Source of the DNA: Anarhynchus alexandrinus
Lineage: Eukaryota; Chordata; Aves; Charadriiformes; Charadriidae
Length of the DNA: 64,000 bases
Reading direction: 5' to 3'
NCBI GenBank assembly: GCA_008711295.1
Contig: VUYV01000044.1
Span: forward strand, 1,369,201-1,433,200
Shown: positions 43,101 through 58,100 of the stretch, piece by piece
Numbering within the stretch: position 1 is the first letter of the stretch
Layout: each line of letters opens with the position of its first letter
Translations under genes and position numbers: made by a program
The notes under the pieces: generated by a model
The model's database searches: none
What the model saw: the letters and a program-made list of their open reading frames with translations, nothing else
What the model was told of the DNA's origin: nothing

Positions 43101-46100
43101 CATAGTCTAAATAATATCAACAGTCAAGAACAGAAGAAAGTCACACCTGTGACTCAACCCTACAGAGCAACAGGAAATACAGTGAGTGATCAGTAATTGA
43201 TCATTCTTTCTACTTACAAAACTTCTGAATGGTGCCATTATAAAACTGTAAAGACAGAGGGACTCACCTGGATTTCCTCTTGCAATAGACCAGTAGATTA
43301 TCAAATAGAAAGAACATTCTCTCCTGAATGTTTCCTGCTGAGATTTTTAACAAAGTCCCTTGGAGCAAGAGCTGTGTGCAGATATCTGTCAGATTTGATC
43401 CCTGAAACATAGAAAAGAGATATTCCTTATTTTTAATTTTTTGTGTGTGTGTCCAATGAAGGATTTTTACTAAAATACTGTTATTTTATCTGCATGTCAT
43501 TAAACTGCGAAATAACTCATGCACTCATAAGGAGGAAGTCCCCAGTTTCTTAACATGGCTAAACACATCATGTTCCCTCTGGATTACAAATATTCTTTTG
43601 GAGTCCTCATACACTACAATAAATCTTTCCTATTAAACTCTAGGAAACTTTTTCCTGAAGAAATCTTTCACTCTCAAAGCAGCTGTATTGTGAGTCTCTC
43701 AAGACCATTAGTCTTCCCTTTGTACCCTGAGCTATCATTGCAAATATCACAAGTGATGGCTTTAGGAATGCTCTATAGAAGAATAATGCTATTTCCCTAA
43801 CATCGTAGCTCTGATACTGACAGACGTCACTATTAACCACCTCTCTGCAAAATCGTCTCAGTGGTGGCATGTCTCTCCAACTCTTTTGTTAGAAGTACAT
43901 GCAGGTGCTGTCCTTTCTGGAGTTCTGTTAAACACATGCAAGTTAGAAACATAGCCATGAAAGTCAGAGGTTGGGTCTTGGACACCATGCTAGCTGCTAT
44001 GTGCAAGCCATTATATGCACCAAACAGCCGTAGAGATAACTGAGCTTGGTGCTCAAGACATTTTAGCCTATGAGGACACCCAGAAGCTGAAAACCACAGT
44101 AGAACACGTTTAAACCATTTACTCCCCAAACTGTTATTCCTTGGAAAAGTGATCATACAGTCCTTTAAATGTGGCCCTTTAGGACCAAAGCAGTTGAGCC
44201 CAAATGCAAAACAACTATAGGGTCCCAGGTTGCTCTCAGGACAGGCAAACTCCAAGTGTCCCCACATTCTGAATGCACACAGTTGGGAATTTGCTCCTCA
44301 ACTGCTCCATTGACTAAACAAGATGGTTTGGCTAAATCTTAGGCACTAGCCCTAAATTCCTCAATCTAGTATTACTTCGAAGGTACAAGAGCATCCTATC
44401 AATAAAGGTCTCTTTTCAGAAAAACACCCTGAGGCCTTGTAAACGTTTGCCCTCCAGTTCTGGATAACTTATTAGTTTTTGCATTTCTCTTTGAGTTGGA
44501 AGGAAGAACTACTTAGGGCAACAGTAACTTCCTTCCATGGTCAGCATGCAGATAAGGAAGTAAATGACCCACTACCTTGAGTCTTACTGGAAAAGGGAAC
44601 TGACGTTGGATTACAAGACATGCACTATCGACAAAACTGCTTGATTTCTAAAGGTCCGTTAACCCTATATTCACAAATAATAGAAAAACTTTGTAAAACA
44701 CAATTCATCCCACTTAAAGAAACTGAACACATGTCTGTGCACGGGCATGAAATCCAGCTCCATCTAGAAAGTCACCCCAGAAGGATTTGTTTGAATGATT
44801 TTAGACATTGCATGAGTGATTGGCTCTTTGTTTTTGGTTGTTTTTTTTTTTTTTTTTAGGAAGGTACAGTCTGCTGCCATCAAGCTATTCAGGGGAAATC
44901 ACTGAACTGAAATCAGTAATTCTAAATACAATGCAGTCACTCTAAAGGTGTGAATGAACCTCTGATTACACCATTTTCTAAATCAAACCTTGCCAGCTGT
45001 GCTGTCCATGTCTTGCTCTTAATTAACAAGGAAGCAGGTGTTCTTTAAAGGTTGCCAAGTATGCAACACCAATTTGTGTGTTCCACATATGTGTTCCTAT
45101 ATATTCTAGACAGAATGATGCAGGAACTAGCTAGATGCAATAGTTCCATCTGCTGTCCTGATATGTTTTTATTTTCTTAATCTTTCTATAGAAAGTTAAT
45201 ACATGTCCAGAAATGAGCACTTGTTATTTTGAAAATGACCTGTCAACCCTTACTATCTCCAGGAGAAATCACTGTATCTCAGATTTGTGACCCCAAAGGC
45301 CTGTTAGCACATACACAAACAGGAACAGAAACTGACTGGCTTTGCAACATAAAAGGACGCTCCTCATGTGATTTGCCCAAGGAGAAATCAAGGCTTCAGA
45401 GCACCTCAACATCAAGTATTAATTTTCCAAAAGGTACCCAAAGACAGTAAAAGCGATGAGCACAGTGACATCAGTAATTGGAGTCAATCTTTTATCAACA
45501 CAGGAACTGCTGGGTAAAATTATCTGGCCTATTTTGTGCAGGAAGTGAAAGCAAGTGACTGCAACGGTTGCTTCTTGCCCTAAAATCTAAGAATCTATTT
45601 TTCCATCAGACCCATCATGATGGTATCTAAACACTATTGCTGCATTTCCTGTTTGCTGTTGACCTAGCTACTTCCCATTTATACCGATTAGAGAGATTTT
45701 TCAACAGTAAGAAACAGAGTAAGAAGATTTATTTGATGTTTTCAGAGACAACACAGGATTTCTCACCTTTCTAAGTGGAACTAAGCTGCAGGGCGGAAAA
45801 AAAAAAAAAAAGAAAAAGAAAACATCATAGCTGGTGGAATTGCAAATTACAGCCAATTATAAAATGATTGATCTGCCCAAGCACTAACACATATCTTACA
45901 GCTCATGCTGTTCTGTGATGAGGGTTTTGCTTCTCTATGCATTTCAGACTGGGAGAATTTGGGGATACATAACAATTTTTCAGTAAAAATAATTCACAAG
46001 GACTCATGAGGACGAGCTCTCCCTGCAGAAAAATCAATATATAATTAATAGAAACAGCATATTAACTTGGTCTTCACTAAACAAACAAACATTGTATACA

Positions 46101-49100
46101 AAAGTTGGTCTTCTCATGCATCCTCTACTTTTCTTTCCTTTCCTCCTTTTTTAAACTAATCTTTGTTTCGCAGAAGGATTAACCAGAAGCAAATTGACCT
46201 GCCTGAGACTAATCCATAACATACATCTGCAAGGATTCTGTGCATTCCAAAAGAATGAATCTGAGCAGAGTTCATTTTGATCAACAGACCTCTGATTAAT
46301 CTGCAGGCCTTCAGCAGCTTCCCAGATTTGGCCTACTTTAACATGTCCCCCATGATAATCTGTCTCAGAAAGAGACTGACAGGATGATGCCAGTATAGGC
46401 TCAGCATACGACAGTGATGGTTGTATTAGGGAGGGACATGCAGACTGATGAGTGGAGATGTTGAAGAAAAAATGTTGAACTGAGGAAAATGCACTAAAAA
46501 ATAACTGCTGCTCTTAGTGAAGTTACAGATGACTCTCAAGAGCAAGAAGAGGAGACACTGCAGAAGCAAAATGATGTTACCTTGCTCTTCATGTTGGAAA
46601 TATTGAGGGTGGCACTGATGGTAATAGGATGAAGATCAGACCAGGGATGGTCTGTTGAGACAGTTGGAAGGAAGTGCAAAGCCATGGAAACTGGTGAAAC
46701 TGCTGGTTTGGTTAAACAGAAACATTAGACAAGGTGGAGCCTGTTCCAAATTATGTGAACAAATTAACGCCACACTTCATGTTGGGCTGCTTGCACACTC
46801 CCCAGATTCAGGCTATGTCCCTTATAATCATAAAATACTTGGTCATAAGTTAGCTGATCTTTGCTTCTTTTTGACAATTTAGATGCTTTGGATTAAAACA
46901 GTTGGAAGCTGTAGGCCTTGTTGAATTAATATGTATGGTAATACAACCGTATATGCAGGGCACCAGTGTTTCAGAATCCATACCCATGCTAATGGAAAAA
47001 GGAAATTTTCTATTTCATAGGAGAAATTGCCATCAGATAAACTAAAAATAGGCATAAATTTGCTTTATAGTCTTCCTCCTACAGTCAGCTGTGGGGCTTA
47101 TAGCACTGCATTGTTAAGCTAAAAAATTATTTAATTCAGCAATTGCAGCTTTTCATAGATAGATGTTAGGAGCGCTTATTAAGAATAAACTGTCAATACA
47201 TCTGAAAGAACTGGAAACAGTTATTTACAAAGATAGCACTTTGCTGTAGAGACACAGTTTACAAGACACCTAGCACTGTGAAGATGGAAAAATGTCAATC
47301 AGTTACAAATCCTTTATATGTACAGAAGAAAAAAATGCCATCACGTTGAGCATTGGCCTGTATCTGCGATGTGTAAAGCTAGTTTTTCTCCTTTTAATAT
47401 GCCACTAGAATAATTTAGAATCATTCCACAGCATACTGGGAGGGAAAAACACTTCTTCCTTTTTAAAATTTTGAGCTGAGTGACCTAGGCGACTTTGTTA
47501 CAAAACAGTGTAGATAAACAAATCTGAAAGGGTTTTCAGATTAAACCCTAAAAAAAAAAGCATTAAGTTTGCATATCACTTCATTTATGGCATTATGGAC
47601 ACTTTAATAGTCATGCTTCAGGCTCCAGAGTTCAAACCATGCCTCTTGCCTAGATGACCCATGAGATGCACCGAACCTGAAATGGTTTTAACTGCTTCTA
47701 GTAGTCTTGCTGTATAGAACATTCTATGGCTTTGTTTGCCGAGCTTGCTATCCAAAAAATACACAGCTGGATATCTGGGTTGTTCTCACATCTTTAGCTG
47801 GATGCCAAGAACATCCTTCAGGGAAAAAATGAGCAAGGTTTAAAACATACACGAAAGATAAAAAACAACTCAAAAGAGAGTCATGGAGAGCACCCAAGAG
47901 TCCGAACATGAGGAAGTTTACATGACCTCTAACAAAATGTCCTCAGCTAAGAAATCCTCAGCTGGCAATAATCAGCCTCGACATTTTAAATGTCAGTCTC
48001 AACGCCGACGCCAATCTCTCCATGAGACCATTTAACACCACTGACTCCCTATGGTGCATGTCCCAGAGGCTTCCAACCACACTGATTCAAGGGCCTCAAC
48101 TAAAGTCATCACAAGATAAGCTGCCAACCCTTTGCACACCATCCTGACTTCCCAGTATTTCTGAGTGGCTCTTTTTCCAGATTTCCTCTTCCCCCAAGCG
48201 TCACATTCTAGTTTTCTCCTCCTCTTATTTTTCTCACTTCCATAGTAAATGCTTCTACCTACGCAGATCCACCTACTGATAAACACATCACTAGAAACAC
48301 ATCTATGAGCAACTTAAGCGGATCAAACACAAATATACCAGTTGCTTTCTAATCTAATGCTTGCTAATCTAACCTTTATCTTTTATACAGGAAATCTGTA
48401 TGAAGCTAAGTGAGCTAACTTTCAAAGCTCCCAGAAAAATTAAAGGCTTGCAGGAATGGAAAGAGAAACCTCTGTTATTTAGACCAGTCCTGATTTCATC
48501 TTCTAGACTGAGATCTGCCTATTTGAAATTTCAGTCCATTCTAGCTCTAACACTTTCCTTTCTTTCATAATCCATTTGTTCTGCTACAATTTAGCAGCAG
48601 CCTGCACACCCAAAATAAACACTAAATTCTTAACCCGTCAGAGTGATGCCACCCACACCTTCAAGAGCATTTACACTCCATGTAAGAAACAGAAATGCCT
48701 GTACACAGTATGAGTCACTAAACTTCAGCCCATTAATCTGTGTAGCAAACTGCCTCCAGGGAGCTCACTAGTCCTACATCATACCTCCCATCCTTCAATG
48801 TGGGACTGCAACTGTTCAAGGGCTTCCAGTTTCTCCATCTGTCTCTTGGTCTCGTTGATATTTGTGCAGACTGTCTTCATTGCTTGCAATGCATTCTGGA
48901 CAGCTGGGTGATCAGGATGCTTGGAGGGAGTCCTCTTAGCTAATTCCTTTAAGAAAAAGAAAAGAAAACATACAATGTAAACTTTGAAGTGGCTCATGGA
49001 AAGGTACATGCATTAGTGTGAAATCCCACAGGAAAATGCCAGAACCACTGCAAAATTAAAGAGAAATTATGAGCATGTTACTGTAGATGCTGTTTTCTGT

Positions 49101-52100
49101 TCTTCATCTGTGTATGGTTGACGTTTTATATGAACGCTGCTAAATAAATGAAGCAGTCACTCATGTTAAATATGCTAAACTAAGAGGATTCATGCCAAAT
49201 ACGTTTTGCTGTGTCACATACATTTGCTTCTAGTGTGAACCAAAGCCAAATAAATTAAAAGCTTACACAAAAAACACACTGTCCACTTCAAAGACATGTG
49301 ATGAGACTGTTGAGCTAGCCATGGTCTAGATGCTATACGAGCCGCAGTGATGTGCATCCAGTATTTCAGTGATGCCGGGTCGGGCCCCTTTGATCAGATA
49401 AAAATTCTGCCCATAGCAGGTCTTATCAGGAACTACCAGAGTTATGGAAGCAGGGTTTTCCATGAACTACGGCCTTACAGGAATAATGCTAGGCTGTATA
49501 CCCCACCCACAGTACTTACAGAAGGTGTAGATTAATCCCAACCCACACGAAGCTTTAGGACACAGGTTGTTAAAATCCATAACCAGCAGAGAAACACAAC
49601 CAAAGTGCAAATCAGATTTACCTAAGAGTGGAAGTGCCCTCACGAGAAGCCTGTGTCTTTCCACTGACGAATGAGGGATTCCAGTGGGACACCTCTCCTA
49701 CTCCAGATCCCTCAGTGTATCAGGTGTCTGTAGGCAGGCGCTGGTGGGGGGGCTGCAGGGGCCTCTGCGAGGAGAGGTGGGGGACTGCCCCGTGCCAGTT
49801 CCAGCCAGCTCTGCCAGGGACCCGCAGCAGGACCCCACCAGAGAAGCCGGGGGCACCTCTGTGAAAACGCATTTAAGAAAGGGCAAAACATGGCATGCCA
49901 GAGAGGCAAAACATGTGAGAAGCAGCCCTGTGAGCACCAAGGCCTGAGGAAAGTTGGGAGGAGGTGCTCCAGGTGCCAGAGATTTCCCTGCAGCCCCTGG
50001 AGAGACCAGGCTGGAGCAGATATCTCCTGCAGCCCATGGAGAGGACCATGACAGAGCAGATATCCACACTGCAGGCCATGGAGGACCCCGTGCCGCAGGA
50101 GAGCCCATGCAGGAGCAGGTTCTACTGACAGGAACTGCAGCCTCTAAAGGACCCATGCAGGATCAGGTCTATCCTGAAGAACAGCACCCCCAGGAGAGCT
50201 CATGCTGGAGCAGGGAAAAGTGTGAGGATGAAGGAGCAGGAGAGGGGAAGTGTTACATGCTTACTGCAATCCCCCATTCCCCATACCCCTGCACCACTCA
50301 GGGCTGGGGGACAGTAGAGGCGTTGGGAATGCAAGAGGGAAGTTGAGCCTGGGGAAAACAGTGGGGGCTGGGAAGAAGGTGTTTTTGTTTCTCAACATCC
50401 AAATGTATTTTAATTAGCAATAAATCGAGTTGAATCTGTTTTGCCAATGATGGTAATTAGTAAGTGACCTCCCTACCTTTATCTTGATCCACAAGCATTT
50501 TTTCATCTTATTTTCTTCCCCATCCCATCAAATAGTTAGAGTGAGAGAATGGCTGGGTGGGCCAAGGTCAACCCACCACATGCGGATAAGTGCCTACAGC
50601 TCTCCGTGTGATTAGTCTGTGTGTCCAGAAATTGCAGGCAACTGCACTAGCCAAAGCTGTCCCATGTTTTCATGTGTCAGAAAGGATAATAATAATTTTA
50701 CAAAGAAGAAAATTCATTTACAAGAGAGTAACTTGTGCAATGGCAAGTCACTTGCAGAACCAAGACTTTCTGGCGCTCAGTTCAGTGTTTTAACCTCCAA
50801 GACAGGCCCATGGCATGTGGAGAGGGCTCCCCAAAAGGCAAAGTGGGAAAAAGTGATGCAGTGGCCAAGAGAGCAGCATGAGTTTAGCAGGGACTCTTCC
50901 CCAGATTACGTTTAGGAGGTTGGGACACATGTTTTGACTGGAGAGATTAACATAGAGATGAACAACATGTCTGCTCTGAAGGAGTTCCTAAGAGTCTCTG
51001 CTTCCCTTGATTCAATGCACAACAGCCCAGTTAAACAGTGCCCACTTAAAATCAGCAGTGGGAAAACTTGGGACCTGACAATATAAACCAGTTTGGCAAA
51101 AGGGGTAACCACTGTCAACTCACAATTAATCATTTTTCAGACCAACAGTATTTTATAGTCAGCCACAATTGGATAAAAATACATTAAAGAAACCTTAACT
51201 AAGGCTGGTAATTTCATCTTTATACATAATATGGTGTTTAAGACCCGCATTTTTAGATTGCCTGGAATATTTAACTTTCTCACTATGTTCTGTTTTGCCT
51301 CAACATGTTACTTGGTTGTTTTAAAGTCCCGTGTCTAAACAGCAAACTGCTGCTGAATTGCATCATTTTGTGTGAGACACAAGAATGATTTTGAATACAG
51401 CCAGAGAGCCTGCACAGCACTGTGGTCTGAACAAAGCTAAACTGCTTCAATCCATAGCTCCCAGAGCTAAGGGCAAAGATAGACTGTTACAGTTGCTGTT
51501 CATCCAAAATAAACAGTTGCAACCCCCAAATGCCTATCATGGGCTCCAACTAGGCTTTATCTGTGGTCTGATTTGTCTTTTGCTTCTCCACATCAGCAAG
51601 TGCCTCTTCAGCACACAAAATTTTGCCATACTGGCATTAATTTAAAGGTCTTTGTGTCATGCTGTCTTGCTTGCCACTAACATACTCTGATTTCAGGTAT
51701 GGTCCTGAGTATTACTGGGGCTTGCCTTTCCTGAGTTGGTCACACAACCTGTAATATGAGCACTGCTCCTAAACTGACTTATATCCACACACAACCTCTA
51801 GATCAAATTAACTGGTACTTTTAGGCTCAAGTTACATGGCCTGTCAGAGAGTGGAGGGGTGTGGGCTGAAGTTCAAGTTCTGCTGAAGCTTGCAGTAACT
51901 ATAATAGCTGCTAATCCAACCATTTTCCTAATCCAGCTGCTAAATCAAGGAACTTTCTCTGTCCTAGTTTCATAGATCTGCTCTACAAAGTTCTTCAGAC
52001 AGAATTCACCTTTAGCATGTGAAAAGTTAGCGCATACCTAGCTCTACTTTTCTAATAGCAGGAATAATTGTAGAATAAATAATTAGACTGTGAGGTGTTC

Positions 52101-55100
52101 AGATATCAGCAAAATTGGAAGGCATATTTGAAAAGAGGAAGTTAGAGTTTAAAGTAGTACAGGTTTGTTACTGCCTTTGCACAGACCCTCTCAGTGCTTC
52201 CTCTCTGCTTTCTTACACTGGTTGGAACAACACTTAATTCACTAGAACTAGTAAACTATCTTGAGACCCAGTGTTACAGGAGGGTAAAGTGTTTTTATTT
52301 ATTTATTTATTAACTTCTCTGTTTGCTGAACCTTTTAAAGTGAAATCTGCATCTTGAGATTAAACTGCTTGGCCACTGAGACTCCTTTAAGTAATGCAAG
52401 AGACATGTCTCATGAGAATCAAAATATGACAACAGGAGGTACTCTTATTCCCAAGTAGACACATCCTGGAGACAGTAAGGCCCAAATGAATGGATGGGAA
52501 TGCCGGATGTTTGTCCAATGAAATATAACTGTTCAGTTCTTTGCACAGCATTGGTATTTTGAGAATTTACGCATAGCTACAATTTCTCTTTTCAGAAAAT
52601 TATAAATGGAAATTGACAATGGCTCTTGTTAGATGGATAACAGAGGAGATGGGTAATATACTGACAGCTGGGAATCCCATTAAGAGAGAGGAGTTAATGA
52701 TCTTAAACTCTTGGATGATTACAGAGTGAGTAACGCATGCACAGGAAAAAGAGGCTGGCTGCTACAGATGTCAGTTGATATCACAAATGAAATTCCCTGC
52801 GTAAGTTTTTACCCTACTTTGCTGGAGATAAGGTCAAGGAAAATAAGTGTTCAAAAAGAAAAGGCAGGAGAGAGGTGTTGCACCTTGGTGACTCTAGCCT
52901 CTGCTCCATGCTTTCAAAACAGAGTGCAGAATTTTTGCTACACGACTCTCATTAAAAATCAATGAAGTTCTGCAGCTCAAGTATTACCCACACTGCTTTG
53001 GAAACAGATACGTATACACTGGCACTGTGTAAATGCCCCTTTCTGAAATATCACCAAGACACAGAGAAAGAACTCTTCATTCACAGCAGTCCTCTGCTGC
53101 AATAAACACAGCATCTTCCCCACTCCTGCTAGCTGCCTACAGTTCTGCCCAAGGAGCAGGAGAGGAGGTTGGAAAAGGCAGGGAGGGTGCTGCTTGGGAG
53201 GGCTCTGGTTGGGGCAGTCAGGTGCCTCAATAGCATAAGCAGCATAGATAGTCAGAGAACTTGTCCCACCACTGCCTGGTCTTAAGCCATCTGAGGAAGA
53301 GCCATGCTGCTGTAACACTGCCATTCCCCAAAAGAGCAGAGCCTAGCACTTCTGAAACACACTCAGGGAGCTCTGGGTGCTTACTTATTTTAGTGACAGA
53401 TTTATGATGTGTAAACTCTGAGAGCATTTGACAACATTTTGAAAGGCAGCTGAGAGACAGACCAGATGGCAAGCCTTGGGTATGACTGTCTTGTCCTCCA
53501 TAAAGCTCATATATATTGTTGTCTGGAACTACTATCTTATGTATTGCAACTTATGCACTAATAGGGCCAGGAAATAAGGTTGTTGCCACTTGCAGAAAAC
53601 TATTCCTTGCAAAGAGTTTCTTAAACTAATTCATAAAACACATCTATTTTCTAATTACAGACCTGTTAATCCTTCAGACTAACCAGCTGGTATTTTTCAC
53701 AGCCTCTGTCATCTTTACCATCATCCTCTGACTTTTCTCTCTTTTTTTTCTTTTTTTTTGGGGGGGGGAGGGTTAAGGGGAAGTTGCAAAAAGGTATTCC
53801 GTATCATTAAAAAAAAAAAATTCTCTGTTCTTTAAAGAACTAAGACAGAAATGGGAACTGCCTCCTCTGGGCACAGAATTTTCCTTTTATTTCACTCCTC
53901 TCTCATAGCTGCAAAGATTGAGGTTGTGCCACTCATACAACACCCACGCACAGAACACAACTCATTTTACAAAGGGAGTTACAGAGCACTCCAAGACATC
54001 TACATCCAGCTGTAGCATCCTCCTGAACAGCCTACAGAAAGGAAGGACAGGACATCTACATCCAATCTACTCAGAAATGCTAGTTTTTGATTATGCAATG
54101 GAGTAAAGGGATTTCCAACTGAAGTATTTCAATCTCAGATGCAGCTTTAAATAGCTTAAGGCTATAAGAGTTCTAAATATGATAGAATCTAAATTCAAGA
54201 ACTAAAACACATAAGTAGTAAGACGTATCAGCTGCTCATACACTTGTCTATTTGTTAATTGTGCTTAACCCCAAAAAACAACCACCACCAAAAAAAACTA
54301 TGAGGAGAGAACTCAGCAAAAAGAACATTACACAGGAAGACACAAAGAGGTGGCAGGAGTGATGATGTGTGAACAATGCAGGTAGGCAGAGGAAACTAGA
54401 GGTTTTTTTAAATGTAAACGCAATTTTAGTATTTCCTAGAAAAAAGGATGTTATTCTGCTTAACTGATTTTTTTAAAAAAGAAGTCTCTGTCATCCTTCC
54501 CCATGTCCTCCTTTGCGACACAAAAATGATTGTTTGTGTACTTAAAACTGACAACTGAACACATGTTTTGCCGCTGAAATTTACAAGTCTCTATATTTTT
54601 AAAATTCCTTCCTCTTATCTTTATACTCTTGAGGACACTCAGACATGACTTAACATGGATTGTGCGCAATGAATGTTAACATTGTGCATTGACTGGTGCA
54701 AATCATTGCTTGCCAGGCTGTCTTGCTTTGCACTACAAACCAGTGCATGCATAAAATACAGTTTCAGAGATACATCCATTGGTTAATTACTGAACATCTC
54801 AGGATTATAGAGATAACAAAGACAACATATTTCTTTGCTTATCAGTTCAAAAAGTTGTGTTAATAAACAGTTCAGCTCCAAAATGTGCTTTTTCTAAAAA
54901 AAAGAAACAAAAAAACTTTTCTCTGAATATAAATGTTTCCAGGAGTTTTATATTTTTATTTTACAGTTTTTAATATTTGCTTTTCTTAAAATTTATTTTC
55001 CACTTAAACTAACCAGAAAATAAATGTTACACCAGGCTGTATCTGTGTACGTGACAAGCAGGGTTTTTTTATTCTGTATAATTTTAAAATTTGTAATTTA

Positions 55101-58100
55101 TGTCAATGTTTCTGCAGGGTAAAGACTAGACAAGCAACGATAAATCAGTAAAAGTGATTATATTTAATGTGCCATCAAATCTATGGCATCTGCTAAATTA
55201 AAATGTAACAAAAACATGTTTGCAGTTTTTTAAATATTACCAGTTATTTGTGATTATATATAAAAAGTGTGAAAGACAGAAATACGATTTATAAATTGGC
55301 AGTGTTCCCTACAACTCTGTAGATTATATATTAATATTTTTCTGCTACATAGAGTTGGATTTCAACCAGGCAATGTCATGAATCTAAGAGCAATGCCACT
55401 TTTCTTGGAGGGAAAAAAAAAGAAGAAAAGGAAGAAAAAAAAAACCAACAAAAAAACCCAACCCCCCAAAGATTAAATATATTCAATTATGGCCAATTAG
55501 AAGGTTCTGTTCCTTAAACAGCTCTGAGAAAAATGGAGAGGGAGAAGAGGGGAGACAGTGAGTTAACCCTTCNNNNNNNNNNNNNNNNNNNNNNNNNNNN
55601 NNNNNNNNNNNNNNNNNNNNNNNNNNNNNNNNNNNNNNNNNNNNNNNNNNNNNNNNNNNNNNNNNNNNNNNNNNNNNNNNNNNNNNNNNNNNNNNNNNNN
55701 NNNNNNNNNNNNNNNNNNNNNNNNNNNNNNNNNNNNNNNNNNNNNNNNNNNNNNNNNNNNNNNNNNNNNNNNNNNNNNNNNNNNNNNNNNNNNNNNNNNN
55801 NNNNNNNNNNNNNNNNNNNNNNNNNNNNNNNNNNNNNNNNNNNNNNNNNNNNNNNNNNNNNNNNNNNNNNNNNNNNNNNNNNNNNNNNNNNNNNNNNNNN
55901 NNNNNNNNNNNNNNNNNNNNNNNNNNNNNNNNNNNNNNNNNNNNNNNNNNNNNNNNNNNNNNNNNNNNNNNNNNNNNNNNNNNNNNNNNNNNNNNNNNNN
56001 NNNNNNNNNNNNNNNNNNNNNNNNNNNNNNNNNNNNNNNNNNNNNNNNNNNNNNNNNNNNNNNNNNNNNNNNNNNNNNNNNNNNNNNNNNNNNNNNNNNN
56101 NNNNNNNNNNNNNNNNNNNNNNNNNNNNNNNNNNNNNNNNNNNNNNNNNNNNNNNNNNNNNNNNNNNNNNNNNNNNNNNNNNNNNNNNNNNNNNNNNNNN
56201 NNNNNNNNNNNNNNNNNNNNNNNNNNNNNNNNNNNNNNNNNNNNNNNNNNNNNNNNNNNNNNNNNNNNNNNNNNNNNNNNNNNNGGGGGGGGGAGGGATA
56301 AGGGGAAGTTGCAAAAAGGTATTCCGTATCATTAAAAAAAAAAAATTCTCTGTTCTTTAAAGAACTAAGACAGAAATGGGAACTGCCTCCTCTGGGCACA
56401 GAATTTTCCTTTTATTTCACTCCTCTCTCATAGCTGCAAAGATTGAGGTTGTGCCACTCATACAACACCCACGCACAGAACACAACTCATTTTACAAAGG
56501 GAGTTACAGAGCACTCCAAGACATCTACATCCAGCTGTAGCATCCTCCTGAACAGCCTACAGAAAGGAAGGACAGGACATCTACATCCAATCTACTCAGA
56601 AATGCTAGTTTTTGATTATGCAATGGAGTAAAGGGATTTCCAACTGAAGTATTTCAATCTCAGATGCAGCTTTAAATAGCTTAAGGCTATAAGAGTTCTA
56701 AATATGATAGAATCTAAATTCAAGAACTAAAACACATAAGTAGTAAGACGTATCAGCTGCTCATACACTTGTCTATTTGTTAATTGTGCTTAACCCCAAA
56801 AAACAACCACCACCAAAAAAAACTATGAGGAGAGAACTCAGCAAAAAGAACATTACACAGGAAGACACAAAGAGGTGGCAGGAGTGATGATGTGTGAACA
56901 ATGCAGGTAGGCAGAGGAAACTAGAGGTTTTTTTAAATGTAAACGCAATTTTAGTATTTCCTAGAAAAAAGGATGTTATTCTGCTTAACTGATTTTTTTA
57001 AAAAAGAAGTCTCTGTCATCCTTCCCCATGTCCTCCTTTGCGACACAAAAATGATTGTTTGTGTACTTAAAACTGACAACTGAACACATGTTTTGCCGCT
57101 GAAATTTACAAGTCTCTATATTTTTAAAATTCCTTCCTCTTATCTTTATACTCTTGAGGACACTCAGACATGACTTAACATGGATTGTGCGCAATGAATG
57201 TTAACATTGTGCATTGACTGGTGCAAATCATTGCTTGCCAGGCTGTCTTGCTTTGCACTACAAACCAGTGCATGCATAAAATACAGTTTCAGAGATACAT
57301 CCATTGGTTAATTACTGAACATCTCAGGATTATAGAGATAACAAAGACAACATATTTCTTTGCTTATCAGTTCAAAAAGTTGTGTTAATAAACAGTTCAG
57401 CTCCAAAATGTGCTTTTTCTAAAAAAAAGAAACAAAAAAACTTTTCTCTGAATATAAATGTTTCCAGGAGTTTTATATTTTTATTTTACAGTTTTTAATA
57501 TTTGCTTTTCTTAAAATTTATTTTCCACTTAAACTAACCAGAAAATAAATGTTACACCAGGCTGTATCTGTGTACGTGACAAGCAGGGTTTTTTTATTCT
57601 GTATAATTTTAAAATTTGTAATTTATGTCAATGTTTCTGCAGGGTAAAGACTAGACAAGCAACGATAAATCAGTAAAAGTGATTATATTTAATGTGCCAT
57701 CAAATCTATGGCATCTGCTAAATTAAAATGTAACAAAAACATGTTTGAAGTTTTTTAAATATTACCAGTTATTTGTGATTATATATAAAAAGTGTGAAAG
57801 ACAGAAATACGATTTATAAATTGGCAGTGTTCCCTACAACTCTGTAGATTATATATTAATATTTTTCTGCTACATAGAGTTGGATTTCAACCAGGCAATG
57901 TCATGAATCTAAGAGCAATGCCACTTTTCTTGGAGGGAAAAAAAAAGAAGAAAAGGAAGAAAAAAAAAACCAACAAAAAAACCCAACCCCCCAAAGATTA
58001 AATATATTCAATTATGGCCAATTAGAAGGTTCTGTTCCTTAAACAGCTCTGAGAAAAATGGAGAGGGAGAAGAGGGGAGACAGTGAGTTAACCCTTCTTC

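Noticed and set aside
43833..44267. 144-codon minus-strand ORF in intron W2-W3
   Set aside because: No family resemblance, no phase-compatible splice sites, and the P-Rex1 protein has no missing segment between W2 and W3.
49954..50346. 130-codon plus-strand ORF with Gly/Pro/Glu-rich product
   Set aside because: It lies wholly inside the LTR and arises from its internal repeats and GC-rich composition. No known domain and no splice context.
55514..56399. Three ORFs of about 275 codons on both strands
   Set aside because: They cross the N gap; almost all their residues are unknown.
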